Source: Labrenzia sp. 011
GTDB lineage: Bacteria > Pseudomonadota > Alphaproteobacteria > Rhizobiales > Stappiaceae
Assembly (NCBI RefSeq): GCF_003075075.1
Contig: NZ_QCYM01000027.1
Location: 1-49,720, forward strand
Direction: 5' to 3'
DNA length: 49,720 nt
Shown here: positions 37,252 to 46,452 of the stretch, piece by piece
How the letters are laid out: each line of letters opens with the position of its first letter
Position numbering within the stretch: the first letter of the stretch is position 1
Translations under genes and position numbers: made by a program
Notes under the pieces: model-generated
What the model was told of the DNA's origin: nothing
The model's input: the letters and a program-made list of their open reading frames with translations, nothing else
Databases searched by the model: none

Positions 37252-38487
37252 ATGACATCCTTTTCCGAACTGCGGCAAAAAGCAGGACTTAGTGTAGCGG
37301 AAGCCGCGCTGCATACAGGCTTCAGCGAGCGCACTGCCTATCGATGGGAAACCGGCGATGCTGAGCCCCGCAAGGCAGTCATAGACACGCTTCAGCATTT
37401 GGTAAAAACACGGTCGTCCGGCCCGGCGCAGTTTACCTTCATCGACCTATTCGCCGGAATCGGCGGCCTGCGCCTTGGGTTCGAGGCGATTGGCGGCCAA
37501 TGCGTGTTTACCTGCGAGCGTGACAAATACAGCCAGCAGACCTACAAGGCGAATTTCCCCGGTGATGATCACGACATTACGGGCGATATCAATGATGTGG
37601 AGCTGGGCGAGATTCCGCAGCATGATGTGTTACTGGCAGGCTTTCCTTGTCAGCCTTTTTCGATTGCCGGTGTGTCAAAGAAAAACGCCTTGGGCCGAAA
37701 GCATGGCTTTGCTTGCGATGCGCAGGGGACGTTGTTTTTCCGGCTGGCTGAGATCATCCGCCATCACCGGCCCAAGGCGTTTCTTCTGGAGAATGTCAAA
37801 AACCTGGTCAGCCACGACAAGGGAAAGACCTTCCATGTCATTCGCGAGGTGCTGGAAGAAGAGCTAGGCTATCACATCGACTGGCGTGTGATCGATGCAA
37901 AATCGTGGGTGCCTCAGCACCGTGAGAGGATTTTTATCGCGGGGTTCCGCGAGGACTGCGGCTTCAGCTTCGAGGATATGGTCGTTCCCGATCCTGTCAG
38001 GGGGCCAAAGCTCGAAGCTATTTTGCATCCTGAAGACGGTCAGGAAGCGCCGGAGCCGCCCTACACCGGCGGCAATATAGGTACCGTATCCGAGAAATAC
38101 ACCCTGACGCCGAAGCTCTGGCAGTATCTCCAAGACTATGCGGCCAAGCACAAGGCAAAGGGCAACGGTTTCGGGTTCGGCCTTGTCGGGCCGGAAGACA
38201 CCGCACGCACTCTGTCCGCGCGCTATTTCAAGGACGGTTCCGAAATCCTGGTGCGCCAGGATGGCAATCGCCCGCGCCGCCTGACGCCGAGGGAATGTGC
38301 CCGGTTGATGGGCTTCGAAACGGAGGAGCGCCATTTCGCCATTCCGGTGTCTGATACCCAAGCCTATCGCCAATTTGGCAATGCCGTGGTCGTGCAGGTA
38401 GTCGAAGCGGTTGCACGTCACATGCAGCCTTGGCTGGCCGTGTGTCTCCAAGATCAGGCGCATTCTGCGATAGCAGAAAGCGCCTGA
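37252..38487 (+). CDS. DNA (cytosine-5) methyltransferase with N-terminal HTH (EcoRII/Dcm/SsoII type)
   Basis: A 411-residue modification enzyme. Residues 4-50 form a helix-turn-helix ([14 protein letters not shown], then [13 protein letters not shown]). The C5 motifs follow: [16 protein letters not shown] (I), [11 protein letters not shown] with catalytic Cys133 (IV), ENVKNL (VI), [11 protein letters not shown] (VIII), [13 protein letters not shown] (IX) and YRQFGNAVV (X). The EcoRII-like restriction gene in the same operon suggests CCWGG-like recognition. In SsoII/EcoRII relatives the N-terminal HTH represses the enzyme's own promoter, so autoregulation is likely. An in-frame ATG 48 bases earlier exists, but ATG 37252 gives the natural HTH start. 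Confidence 0.85.
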   Translation: MTSFSELRQKAGLSVAEAALHTGFSERTAYRWETGDAEPRKAVIDTLQHLVKTRSSGPAQFTFIDLFAGIGGLRLGFEAIGGQCVFTCERDKYSQQTYKANFPGDDHDITGDINDVELGEIPQHDVLLAGFPCQPFSIAGVSKKNALGRKHGFACDAQGTLFFRLAEIIRHHRPKAFLLENVKNLVSHDKGKTFHVIREVLEEELGYHIDWRVIDAKSWVPQHRERIFIAGFREDCGFSFEDMVVPDPVRGPKLEAILHPEDGQEAPEPPYTGGNIGTVSEKYTLTPKLWQYLQDYAAKHKAKGNGFGFGLVGPEDTARTLSARYFKDGSEILVRQDGNRPRRLTPRECARLMGFETEERHFAIPVSDTQAYRQFGNAVVVQVVEAVARHMQPWLAVCLQDQAHSAIAESA

Positions 38488-38492
38488 TCTGA

Positions 38493-38948
38493 ATGGTGGA
38501 CATTGTAGATAGCGCTACACGCAGCCGCATGATGCGCGGCATACGGGGCAAGGATACCAAACCGGAAGTGCAGTTGCGCAAGGCCCTATTTGCCAGAGGT
38601 TTTCGTTACCGGCTACATGTAAGCTCCCTGCCTGGTTCGCCGGATATCGTCCTGCCGAAGTATCGCGCCGCGATTTTTGTGCACGGATGTTTCTGGCACG
38701 GGCACGACTGTCATCTATTCAGGCTTCCGGCTACGCGCACGGAATTCTGGCGCGACAAGATCGAGGGCAACCGGCAACGTGACAGCCGCACGCTTCTGGA
38801 ACTGCAGGCAGCTTCTTGGCGTGTACTGACCGTGTGGGAATGCGCGATGAAAGGCAAAACCCGGCTTGCCTGTGACGAGCTGGTGCAGCGTGTGTCGGTA
38901 TGGATTACGGGCAACTCCGTCCGGAAAGAAATTGCAGGCAGCGTATGA
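38493..38948 (+). CDS. vsr: Very short patch repair endonuclease
   Basis: A 151-residue nuclease that nicks T:G mismatches produced by deamination of 5-methylcytosine. SRMMRGIRGKDTKPEV at the start, Asp51 in the SPDIVLP stretch and FVHGCFWHGHDC (61-72, with His69) are the family motifs, at positions close to those of E. coli Vsr. It begins five bases after the methyltransferase stop and its own stop overlaps the next start by four bases. It protects the host from the mutagenic side effect of the upstream methyltransferase. Confidence 0.95.
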   Translation: MVDIVDSATRSRMMRGIRGKDTKPEVQLRKALFARGFRYRLHVSSLPGSPDIVLPKYRAAIFVHGCFWHGHDCHLFRLPATRTEFWRDKIEGNRQRDSRTLLELQAASWRVLTVWECAMKGKTRLACDELVQRVSVWITGNSVRKEIAGSV

Positions 38949-40315
38949 GCGAGCAGAATGAGTTTGATTTTGAGCAGGGTGACAGCCGTACCGCTGAACT
39001 TCTGACCGGATTGATGAATCGGGCGGAGCGCATCTTGGTCAAGAAGCTTTCCAATAACGACCGCGACTGGGCAAAATGCACCAACAAGCACCAAGGCGGG
39101 GTCTACATCTCTGCCGAACAGCGCGACGGCGGCTTTTTTCCGCCGCTCGCTGTCAAAGAGCGCGACGACCCAAGGGGCGCTGATATTCGCGAAGCTTGGT
39201 TCTCCACACTTTGGCCGCAGGCTAAAGTCGGCGACCGAGAAAAGCGCTCCCGTATCGTGCACTATACAAGCAAGGGGCCGGAGACGCACGTGACGCGCCT
39301 GCCCAAGGATCCTTTTGCGTGGCTCTCCCCTGCCTCATTTATGGTAATGGGACGTCTGAAAGGTGACGGAGAACCAGTCTATGAGTGCCTGACGGTCAAC
39401 TCGGCAGCCGAAGAAGCGGATTTTCTTGCCGATCTATTCGAAATTGGCCCCGACTTTCTAGTCGGAGAATTTGAGCCCTCCGCACTGAAAGCCAAGGAGC
39501 ATGAGCGAGTGCTCGATTTTGTCGAGCAACTAATCGGGGCATGGATGGCGGGAACCATCAGCTCCTTTGCCCGCGAGCATGCGGTCATGCCGCCAACTGA
39601 GGCGCTGGCACGTATGGCCCGAGAAGCTTTCCTCAAGCAAAATAGTATGGAGCAGCTCAATCCTTTCGAGATGGAATGTCCCGGCAACGCTTTGCGCGAA
39701 ATCAGCCGCAGCATCGAATGGGACCTGTTCCGTGAATTCCAGCGCCGCGAGCGTTCCGTCGAGCTGGTACGGATTGTATTGGGCGATGAGCCTGGCTCCA
39801 TTGAGCCCCCGGATGTGATCCGCAAGCTGGTTGACGAGCTTCCGGCCATCGACGCGCTGATGCTGTCTGCTGCCCAGCAGCGCAAATCGCGGGCGGGCTA
39901 TTCCTACGAGCATCACATCGAGGCGATGCTGATAGGCGGAAATATCCCATTCGAGAAGCAGGTCGTCATCGAAGCCCGCAAACGCCCGGATTTCATTTTA
40001 CCCTCACAGATCTTCGTGGATAGCGGAAAACCGGAAGCTTCTTCGGGCCTGATCCTGAGCGCAAAGACCACGCTGCGTGAGCGCTGGAAACAGGTAGAGC
40101 GGGAGAAGGGCAGCCGGAACCTGTATCTTACCACGGTTGACGAAAACATCGCGGGTAACGCAATCAAGGATATGGCCTCAATCGGTGTGAAACTGGTTAT
40201 CCCGGAAAGCCTGATGGAGACGAAAGAAACCGAGTATGAGGGGCACGACAACGTACTGACTTTTCGCAAGTTTTGCGCAGAAATCGTGAAACCATCGATG
40301 AAATATTGGCACTAA
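38945..40315 (+). CDS. EcoRII-family type II restriction endonuclease
   Basis: A 456-residue enzyme, somewhat longer than EcoRII. The N-terminal part (about 1-190) corresponds to the effector-binding half, with YISAEQRDGGFFPPL and FSTLWPQAKVG. The C-terminal part (about 290-456) is the PD-(D/E)xK catalytic half, with GYSYEHHIEAMLIGG, KRPDFILPS and a SAKTTLRERWKQV segment that supplies the catalytic Asp and Lys. EcoRII needs two CCWGG copies for cutting, and methylation by the partner enzyme blocks it. ATG 38945 overlaps the vsr stop. Codon choice is less GC-rich than the hut genes, consistent with transfer. Confidence 0.85.
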   Translation: MSEQNEFDFEQGDSRTAELLTGLMNRAERILVKKLSNNDRDWAKCTNKHQGGVYISAEQRDGGFFPPLAVKERDDPRGADIREAWFSTLWPQAKVGDREKRSRIVHYTSKGPETHVTRLPKDPFAWLSPASFMVMGRLKGDGEPVYECLTVNSAAEEADFLADLFEIGPDFLVGEFEPSALKAKEHERVLDFVEQLIGAWMAGTISSFAREHAVMPPTEALARMAREAFLKQNSMEQLNPFEMECPGNALREISRSIEWDLFREFQRRERSVELVRIVLGDEPGSIEPPDVIRKLVDELPAIDALMLSAAQQRKSRAGYSYEHHIEAMLIGGNIPFEKQVVIEARKRPDFILPSQIFVDSGKPEASSGLILSAKTTLRERWKQVEREKGSRNLYLTTVDENIAGNAIKDMASIGVKLVIPESLMETKETEYEGHDNVLTFRKFCAEIVKPSMKYWH

Positions 40316-40633
40316 TTTAAGCGAGAGAGGCCGGGCAGTGCGGTTGAAAAATTCGAAGTTGGCCGAAACCTTGGCGCGAAAGTAAGTTTTTGATCATTCT
40401 GTATTCTGACAGATTCTCCGCGCGAACCTCCGTTTCCACTATTGGCTAGACATGCCATAGCGGCTGCAGTGAAAGTCCTCCCCCCGCCCAACCTGCGAAT
40501 TCACTGCATCTGCGATGAATGTCTGCTTTCAGGCGTAGGACGAAAACGGAGGCCCCCCTCATCACGACGCGAAACCGGACGATAGTTAGCCGGCATATCA
40601 TCATCCGCCTCAGGCCGTATCCCGCTCTCGGCA
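40316..40633. other. Gap after the restriction gene without a supportable gene
   Basis: About 320 bases. Only short overlapping open frames are present and none resembles a known protein. The right end returns to a GC-rich composition before the hairpin at 40634, so the right junction of the insertion may lie here. Confidence 0.4.
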
Positions 40634-40668
40634 AAACACCCTTCCCCCGGAACGGGGAAAGGGTGTTT
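40634..40668 (-). terminator. Strong intrinsic terminator of the tctA remnant
   Basis: AAACACCCTT (40634-40643) pairs with AAGGGTGTTT (40659-40668), and CCCC/GGGG continues the stem after one mismatch. On the minus strand it is followed by TTTT. It lies about 25 bases after the stop of the minus-strand frame ending at 40691, so it is the original end of that transporter gene. Confidence 0.8.
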
Positions 40669-40690
40669 CAGCGACCGGTGGCGTCACCAT

Positions 40691-41368
40691 TCAGTCGATC
40701 ACGGAACCTTCCTCGTCCCGCTTCATGTGGCGCATGCGGGCCTTGACGACCTTGCCGAAGATGATCGGCAGGAGGAAGCCGATGACGGCGAGGGTCCACA
40801 GGCCGATGGACAGGGGGCTGTCGATCAGGGCGAACCAGTCGCCGTTGTCGATGGTGATCGCCCGGCGGAGATTGTTCTCCATGGTGTTGCCGAGCAGGGT
40901 TCCCAGGATGATCGGCACCAGGGGCACGTCGAGCTTGCGCAGCACCCAGCCGAGGACGCCGAAGCCGACCATCACCATGAGGTCGAAGGATGAACCGGAG
41001 ATGCCGTTGATGCAAGACGCAGCGAATGACCGGACCGAGCTCGGAGTTGCAGATGACGATGGCGCTGGGATCAGCGTATGATTATTCGCTCGAATGTCGC
41101 GAGTGGTGTCGCGGTATCCAAGCATTTCCGCCACTTCTGTCACATTCGTTCCGTCCCGTTCGAGAAGCTCACAGGCCATTTGCTCTCGTGCCCGTTCGAC
41201 AATTCTCGAAAAGTTGGTTCCTTTTTCCATTAGATGACGTTGGAGTGATCTTGAACTGATGCTCAGCGACCGGGCGATATCCTTCAACCAGGGCCTGGAG
41301 CATGGAAGTGCGCAGTGTATCGCACGCTCGATCGCCTCGATTTCGAAGTCTACCTTGCTCTGGGTCAA
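40691..41368 (-). pseudogene. Chimera of an AraC DNA-binding domain and the C terminus of TctA
   Basis: One 225-codon frame. Residues 1 to about 93 are the C-terminal DNA-binding part of an AraC regulator (DIARSLSISSRSLQRHL, then NVTEVAEMLGYRDTTR), without a sensing domain and with a TTG as the only start. Just where the second recognition segment should continue, the frame switches near 41080 to the end of a tripartite tricarboxylate transporter permease (from about SSFDLMVMVGFGVLGW to the charged C terminus). TctA is normally about 500 residues; only about 110 remain. An end-to-end deletion or recombination must have joined two unrelated genes. A functional membrane-anchored product seems unlikely. 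Confidence 0.75.
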
Positions 41369-41476
41369 AGTTTGAACCTGCTGAATGCCATATGGTTGTT
41401 TTGAGAATATGCGCCAGCATAGGGCTAAGTTAGTCAGAATACGCCAACTCAGACTTGGGTTGCATTTGTCGCATCG

Positions 41477-41504
41477 TGATCATTTTGGCTTACAATGATC
41501 AAAA
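41477..41504. promoter_or_regulatory. Palindrome upstream of the araC-type gene, overlapping a degenerate copy of the 18-base element
   Basis: TGATCATT (41477-41484) and AATGATCA (41494-41501) form a perfect inverted repeat with a 9-base spacer. Positions 41486-41504 also match TGGCGTGACATGACCAAAA at 14 of 19 positions. The site lies 83 bases before the regulator start, suited to autoregulation. Confidence 0.5.
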
Positions 41505-41586
41505 CCAATCTGGCTTGAAACGGTATATCCGGGTCGGCGTCTCTGGGAGGAAACGCTTTGATTGGTAATATGGGGAGGTGCGGTAA

Positions 41587-42579
41587 ATGAAGCGGATTTC
41601 AACCTGTAGAGCAGCATATCTGATTCCGTTTATCGAGATTCTTCGCGATATCGGGGTGCCTCTCGAACGAGAGTTGGTGCGGGCAAGATTGCCGGTTCTT
41701 GTCGAGGAAACGCCCGAAGATTTCGTCAGCAACATCCTTGCCTTGGAGTTCCTCGCCAGGTGTGAGCGCCGCGAAGGCATCGCCGATCTTGGTTGGCTCT
41801 GGGCGCGGCAGTTTTCATCATCGACCTTCAGCGCCGACCTGCTGGCAGCGACACGGTCTTTGCCCACGGTCAGAGCGCGACTTGAGCGCCTGGCCAGCCT
41901 GATCCAGCTTGAAGATTCCGATACCCGTGTCGGGGTTGTCGATGACGATGGGACCGCCGAGATCTATTGTGACGGCTCGCCGCCGCAAGGACTGGGCGGG
42001 GTGGCGATCTCGGAATGGACCCAAGTCATGGTCTTGATCGGGATGGTGCGCAGTATCGCTGGCAAAAGCTGGTCTCCGGACGAGATCAGGTTCAAATCCG
42101 ATTTCAGTGTTTGTAACGAGGCGCGCGCGGCAAACCCGAATACGCGCTTCATCAAGAAGTCGAAACACACTTCGATCGTCGTCCCTTCGTCGGTTCTTGC
42201 GACCAGTACCCCGATCTGCGTGACGGCATCATTGCCGGCACAGGACATTTGTGCCGATCATGACGCCACCGGCAATCTCAAGCGATTGCTGCGGCCCTAC
42301 CTGCTCGGAGCGGCACCCAAAATCAAGGTGCTTGCCGAAATTGCCGGAACGAGCCAAAGGACGCTACAGCGCAATCTCGGGCAAGCCGGGATCAGCTATT
42401 CAGAGTTGATCGAAACCACCCGTTTCGAAATGGCGACCGAGATGATGAGGGATACCAATATTCAACTGATCGATGTCGCGATGACGCTTGGCTATGAAAA
42501 CCAGTCCAATTTCGGACGCAGTTTTCGGCGCATTGCAGGGATGAGCCCGGGCAAGTATCGCCGCCAGATGCTTAATTAG
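41587..42579 (+). CDS. AraC-family transcriptional regulator
   Basis: A 330-residue regulator with an N-terminal arabinose-binding-like domain of the OruR/ArgR-like type (about 10-200: PFIEILRDIGVPLERELVRA, then ALEFLARCERREGI). The C-terminal AraC helix-turn-helix pair lies at about 240-330 (VLAEIAGTSQRTLQRNL, then IDVAMTLGYENQSNFGRSFRRIAGMSP). GGGGAGG precedes ATG 41587. It heads the cluster of secreted DUF1254 proteins, and copies of an 18-base element lie in front of those genes, so it is the probable regulator. The effector is unknown. Confidence 0.85.
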   Translation: MKRISTCRAAYLIPFIEILRDIGVPLERELVRARLPVLVEETPEDFVSNILALEFLARCERREGIADLGWLWARQFSSSTFSADLLAATRSLPTVRARLERLASLIQLEDSDTRVGVVDDDGTAEIYCDGSPPQGLGGVAISEWTQVMVLIGMVRSIAGKSWSPDEIRFKSDFSVCNEARAANPNTRFIKKSKHTSIVVPSSVLATSTPICVTASLPAQDICADHDATGNLKRLLRPYLLGAAPKIKVLAEIAGTSQRTLQRNLGQAGISYSELIETTRFEMATEMMRDTNIQLIDVAMTLGYENQSNFGRSFRRIAGMSPGKYRRQMLN

Positions 42580-42596
42580 GGCCATGCCGCCTGATT

Positions 42597-42615
42597 TGGC
42601 GTGACATGACCAAAA
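42597..42615 (+). promoter_or_regulatory. 18-base regulatory element, copy 1
   Basis: TGGCGTGACATGACCAAA, followed by one more A, lies 18 bases after the AraC stop and upstream of the first DUF1254 genes. It matches the two copies at 46784-46843 with two or three changes. The TGG and CCA ends are inverted, as is usual for AraC-type sites. Confidence 0.6.
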
Positions 42616-42719
42616 CTTGCCTCCCCCACGACTAGTCTGCCAGTGGCAATACCGCCTTCTCGAAGCGTCAAGGCGCATATTTTTCTAAAGAAGCCAGTGA
42701 CCGCTGTCTGGAGACGGCC

Positions 42720-42845
42720 GTGACCCCTGAGGGGAAAGAAGGCAACTGGATCCAAATCGTTCCTGGCAAAAGCCGGTTCATCATCCTGCGGATGTTTGGG
42801 CTTTTGGATCCTTGGTTGAACAAGACTTGGCGCCCAAGCGAGATA
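42720..42845 (+). pseudogene. C-terminal fragment of a DUF1254/DUF1214 protein
   Basis: About 42 codons reading PEGKEGNWIQIVPGKS, then an ILRMFG segment and PWLNKTWRPSEI, closely parallel to the ends of the three intact genes downstream (GKEGNWLQTIPGKSW, then PWIDQSWRPGEI). Nothing of the preceding 450 residues remains, and the frame runs on past the family end. It is the residue of a further family member, probably lost by recombination with its neighbour. Confidence 0.7.
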
Positions 42846-42862
42846 TATTCAGGGAGAAGCTC

Positions 42863-44368
42863 ATGCCTTTCAAGAAAGCGACGTCTTTGTTCGGATTGTT
42901 GACCGGTGTCGCGATGGCCGCGCTTGCTCAGCAGGCCGTTGCTCAAGGGACCGGCCTGACGACACAGAAGACTTACGTGGGCGAGATCGAGTTCCAGGGG
43001 CAGTCCATAACCAAGAAGTCTGCGGAGTTCCTTCATCGCCGGCTTCTGGAGCAGCGCGCGACCCAGTTGGTCACCTGGGCAATGCCGATGATGAATTTCG
43101 AAACTCTGTATCCGGCGCTGTTGAGCAATCTGAAGGCGTCCAACGGCCTGGACATTGCCGCTGATGACATCTTCTTCGGGCTCTATGACGGATATGACGG
43201 TGTTTACCCGTTCATGACCGCCAATGTGACCACCCCCTACACGATTGCTCATTCGGATCTGTCGCAAACCGGGCCGGTGGTGCTGGACTTGCCACCAGGC
43301 GCAATTTACGGCGTGGTTGATAACGCCTGGATGCAACCCATCCACGAGATTGAAGGCCAGGCCGGCAAATTGCTGCTGGTCGGGCCCGGGCAGGAATACC
43401 CCAGGGACTTTGACGGAGAGATCATTCAGTCGGACACTTTCCGTGTGCTTTACTTCTACCGGGCCCTGGGTGTTGGCGAAGAGGCCAAGGCGCTGCGCAC
43501 GGCGGTAAAAGCCTACAAACTGTCAGAGGCTGACAACCCGCCGCAAACAAAATTCATCAAATACACGCCCAAGGACGGCGACAAGATCGCACTCAACACC
43601 CAGCCGCGCGACATGCGGTACTGGGAGCTGGTGAACACCTATGTTCAGCGCGAACCCGTGGCGGACCGTGACCGGTTCTTCTATGCGTGGCTGAAAGATC
43701 TGGGTATCGAGAAGGGCAAGCCGTTCGCCCCGACAGCCGAACAGAAAGAGATCCTGCTGGGGGCTTTGGATGTGGGAATGGCCATGTCGCAGGCGATTTC
43801 CTTCAACAAGACCCGCGATATGTTTCCGACGTCGCTATACGGCGACAACTCCGGGTTCGAGGATGCAATGGCCGGCATGGATCCGAAAATCGATCTGCCG
43901 ACCTACTCGATGTTCAACGAGCGGGCCTCCTATGGGTTCGAGGCAACCACCACCTCAGCTGGCATGGTGTCCCGCGTTGCAGGAAAAGGCTCGGCCTATC
44001 TGGGATCTTACTACGATGCTGATGGCGACGCTTTGATGGGCGGCAATACCTATACGCTGCACATCGGGCCGAAGCCGCCGGCGGCCAACTTCTGGTCGGT
44101 GACGGTCTACGACATCGAGAACCGCCTGATAATCCGCAATGAGAGCAAGCGATCCGACCGTTCATCGCGCACAGAAGGTCTTCTTACAAATCACGACGGG
44201 TCCGTTGATCTGTACTTCGGTCCGAAGGCGCCGCAAGGCAAGGAAATCAATTGGGTGCAGACCAAAGAAGGCGAATCCTTCTTTGTCTACCTGAGGCTTT
44301 ACGGTCCTGAACAGGCCTATTTCGATCAGTCCTTCCCGATGACACCGATAAAGAAGGTCATCGACTGA
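42863..44368 (+). CDS. Secreted DUF1254/DUF1214 protein, paralog 1 (most divergent)
   Basis: A 501-residue exported protein with a Sec signal (Phe-Lys-Lys start, hydrophobic run, cleavage near Val-Ala-Gln). DUF1254 is in the N-terminal half (LLSNLKASNGLDI, then DGVYPFMTANVTTPYTI) and DUF1214 in the C-terminal third (TYTLHIGPKPPAANFWSVTVYD and a PQGKEINWVQT end). The role of the family is not established. GGGAG lies seven bases before ATG 42863. It differs from paralogs 2 and 3 in lacking the MTTDIPA start of the mature protein. It is separated from paralog 2 by 80 bases and probably shares its transcript. Confidence 0.8.
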   Translation: MPFKKATSLFGLLTGVAMAALAQQAVAQGTGLTTQKTYVGEIEFQGQSITKKSAEFLHRRLLEQRATQLVTWAMPMMNFETLYPALLSNLKASNGLDIAADDIFFGLYDGYDGVYPFMTANVTTPYTIAHSDLSQTGPVVLDLPPGAIYGVVDNAWMQPIHEIEGQAGKLLLVGPGQEYPRDFDGEIIQSDTFRVLYFYRALGVGEEAKALRTAVKAYKLSEADNPPQTKFIKYTPKDGDKIALNTQPRDMRYWELVNTYVQREPVADRDRFFYAWLKDLGIEKGKPFAPTAEQKEILLGALDVGMAMSQAISFNKTRDMFPTSLYGDNSGFEDAMAGMDPKIDLPTYSMFNERASYGFEATTTSAGMVSRVAGKGSAYLGSYYDADGDALMGGNTYTLHIGPKPPAANFWSVTVYDIENRLIIRNESKRSDRSSRTEGLLTNHDGSVDLYFGPKAPQGKEINWVQTKEGESFFVYLRLYGPEQAYFDQSFPMTPIKKVID

Positions 44369-44448
44369 GGTTGAAGGTTTGAAATGACGCCAATGACTGT
44401 GTGGGATGTCCATGCCCCGCACCTTCCAGGTTCAAGAGGAAATCGATT

Positions 44449-45987
44449 ATGAAATCTCTCCATCTCTCCTTGATATTAGGCACAACGCTCCTTGTCTCGG
44501 GGGCCACGACAGCGGCAGCGGTGGACGCACCGAAGATGAAAATGACAACGGACATTCCGGCAGGTCTCACCGCGCCGGACAGTGTTGAGACATCCATCGG
44601 AACAATGAAGTTTTTTGACGGGGTGCCTGATGGGGCCAGCGTCGCGGCGAGCTATGATTTTCTTGACCGCTCCCGCGCCGTCAATGTCTTCATCAATTCT
44701 ATCCCGATGATGTCCGCTTATATGTTGCGTGAGGGACAGGCGAGCATCGGGGCCGACGCCAGCAACAAGATTGCCATCTGGGACAACCTGATGGATTCGA
44801 AAACTCTGCTGCTGACCGGCAATACATCGACCATGTACGCGGTTGGATTTCTGGATCTGGCCAAGGACGGTCCGACGGTGATCGACCTGCCGCCCGGCAT
44901 GCTCGGCGTGCTCGATGACATGGCCTTCCGCTACATGACGGATCTGGGCGTTGCCGGACCGGACAAGGGCAAGGGTGGCAAGTTCCTGGTGCTGCCGCCG
45001 GACTTCAAGGGCGAAGTACCAGACGGGTATTTCGTGGTGCCGTCAAAGACCAACGGTGTCTGGGTCTTCACCCGCGGTTATCTGGACAAGAGCCTGCCGC
45101 TGGACAAGGCGATCCCCGCCGCATCCAAGAATATCCGCGACAATATGAGGGTCTATCCTCTGGCGTCCCAGGATAACCCGCCCGCGACCGAATTCATCAA
45201 TGTGTCCGGCAAGGTCATGAACACGATTGTACCCAACGATTACAGCTTCTTCGAAAAGTTGCATCAACTAATCCAGGGTGAACCGGACGATTACCTCGGG
45301 CCCGAAGCCAAGGGCATGATGGCTGCCATCGGCATCGTCAAAGGGCAGCCCTTTGCGCCCGATGAGCGGATGAAAAAAATCCTGACCGACGCAGCTGCGA
45401 TCGGAAACACCGCCGTCCGCGCCATCAGTTATTTCCCGCGTGACCCGGGCAATCAGATCTACGGCAAGGAAAGCGCGTGGATCATGGCCTATGCCAACAA
45501 GGACACCGCCTTCCTGAAGGATGGCGCCTATAACCTCGAAGCCCGGGCGTTGTTCCACTTCGGTTATATCGTCGTCTCACCCGCCATGGCGGTGACGGTA
45601 GCCGGCAAGGGGTCGGACTATGCTCTGATTGCTGCGGATTCCAAGAAAAAGGCGTTGGATGGCTCCAAGACCTACAAGCTGACAATGCCGCCCAACGTGC
45701 CTGCCAAGGATTTCTGGGCGTTGACGATGTACGATACGCAGACGCGTTCGCAGCTTCAGACCGATCAGCAATTCCCGACACTTGGCAGCCAGACCGAAGG
45801 GATCGACACAAACGCCGACGGCTCCTACGACATCTACTTCGCACCCAAGCCGCCCAAGGGCAAAGAAGGCAACTGGCTCCAGACTATCCCAGGCAAGAGC
45901 TGGTGGTTGGCGCTGCGCCTTTATGGTCCTGAACAGCCGTGGATCGACCAGAGCTGGCGTCCGGGTGAAATCGAATTGGTGAAGTAA
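44449..45987 (+). CDS. Secreted DUF1254/DUF1214 protein, paralog 2
   Basis: A 512-residue protein with a clear Sec signal ending near Ala-Ala-Ala. The mature part starts with KMTTDIPAGLTAPDSVET, then IGTMKFFDGVPD, followed by the DUF1254 core (LTGNTSTMYAVGFLDL, then DLPPGMLGVLDDMAFRYMTD) and the DUF1214 end (FWALTMYDTQTRSQLQTDQQFP, then PKGKEGNWLQTIPGKSW). GAGG precedes ATG 44449. A perfect 12-bp hairpin follows its stop and probably ends the transcript. It resembles paralog 3 closely in layout. Confidence 0.85.
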   Translation: MKSLHLSLILGTTLLVSGATTAAAVDAPKMKMTTDIPAGLTAPDSVETSIGTMKFFDGVPDGASVAASYDFLDRSRAVNVFINSIPMMSAYMLREGQASIGADASNKIAIWDNLMDSKTLLLTGNTSTMYAVGFLDLAKDGPTVIDLPPGMLGVLDDMAFRYMTDLGVAGPDKGKGGKFLVLPPDFKGEVPDGYFVVPSKTNGVWVFTRGYLDKSLPLDKAIPAASKNIRDNMRVYPLASQDNPPATEFINVSGKVMNTIVPNDYSFFEKLHQLIQGEPDDYLGPEAKGMMAAIGIVKGQPFAPDERMKKILTDAAAIGNTAVRAISYFPRDPGNQIYGKESAWIMAYANKDTAFLKDGAYNLEARALFHFGYIVVSPAMAVTVAGKGSDYALIAADSKKKALDGSKTYKLTMPPNVPAKDFWALTMYDTQTRSQLQTDQQFPTLGSQTEGIDTNADGSYDIYFAPKPPKGKEGNWLQTIPGKSWWLALRLYGPEQPWIDQSWRPGEIELVK

Positions 45988-45993
45988 TGAAAA

Positions 45994-46024
45994 GCGCCGC
46001 CGCGGATCTGAGCCGCGGCGGCGC
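45994..46024 (+). terminator. GC-rich hairpin terminator
   Basis: GCGCCGCCGCGG (45994-46005) and CCGCGGCGGCGC (46013-46024) form a perfect 12-bp stem with a 7-base loop, seven bases after the stop of paralog 2. No T tract of note follows. Confidence 0.75.
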
Positions 46025-46180
46025 CCTGTTGGGGCTTTCCAATCGAAGGCAGTGTTGACTGCTGGAAAACCTGGACGATTACGGAAGAGCTGGAACAGCC
46101 AGTATCACTGATGCGCACGCAGAGTTTCCGGGAGTTATTTCTTGTCTGAGAAGATTTTCTGACAGATTTGTTTAATTGAG

Positions 46181-46417
46181 ATGGAGTTATATATGCGATT
46201 TTTAAAAAATACTCTGTCGCAAGTGCCGCCATACTCGGTCTTTCTCTGGCCGATCTGTCGCTGCAGGGGGCAGGCTGCTGACAATGCCGAATTGGCCAGA
46301 CAACTTGCCAATCCGATCGCCTCTCTGATCAACGTACCGTTCCAGTTCAACTATGATCAGGGCCTGGGCCCCAACAATGGCCAGAAGGCATTCGTCGCCT
46401 GCAATCGGCTCCCGTAA
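46181..46417 (+). pseudogene. N-terminal remnant of an outer-membrane transporter-like protein
   Basis: The frame has 78 codons. The part ELARQLANPIASLINVPFQF, then NYDQGLGPNNGQKAFV, is the typical mature start of bacterial beta-barrel proteins annotated as transporters (phenol-degradation MetA-like). The expected signal peptide is not well formed in this frame, and the protein stops where the first barrel strands should begin, as if frameshifted at both ends. It is most likely a broken gene. An intact member of a similar type lies at 48506. Confidence 0.55.
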
Positions 46418-46452
46418 AACCTTTGTTCGGGCGATGGGAATGCGGCGCGTTC

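Noticed and set aside
44369..44448. A possible further copy of the 18-base element before DUF1254 paralog 2
   Set aside because: Only a TGGCGTCATTT word on the minus strand agrees; the CCAAA half does not align, so it was not counted.
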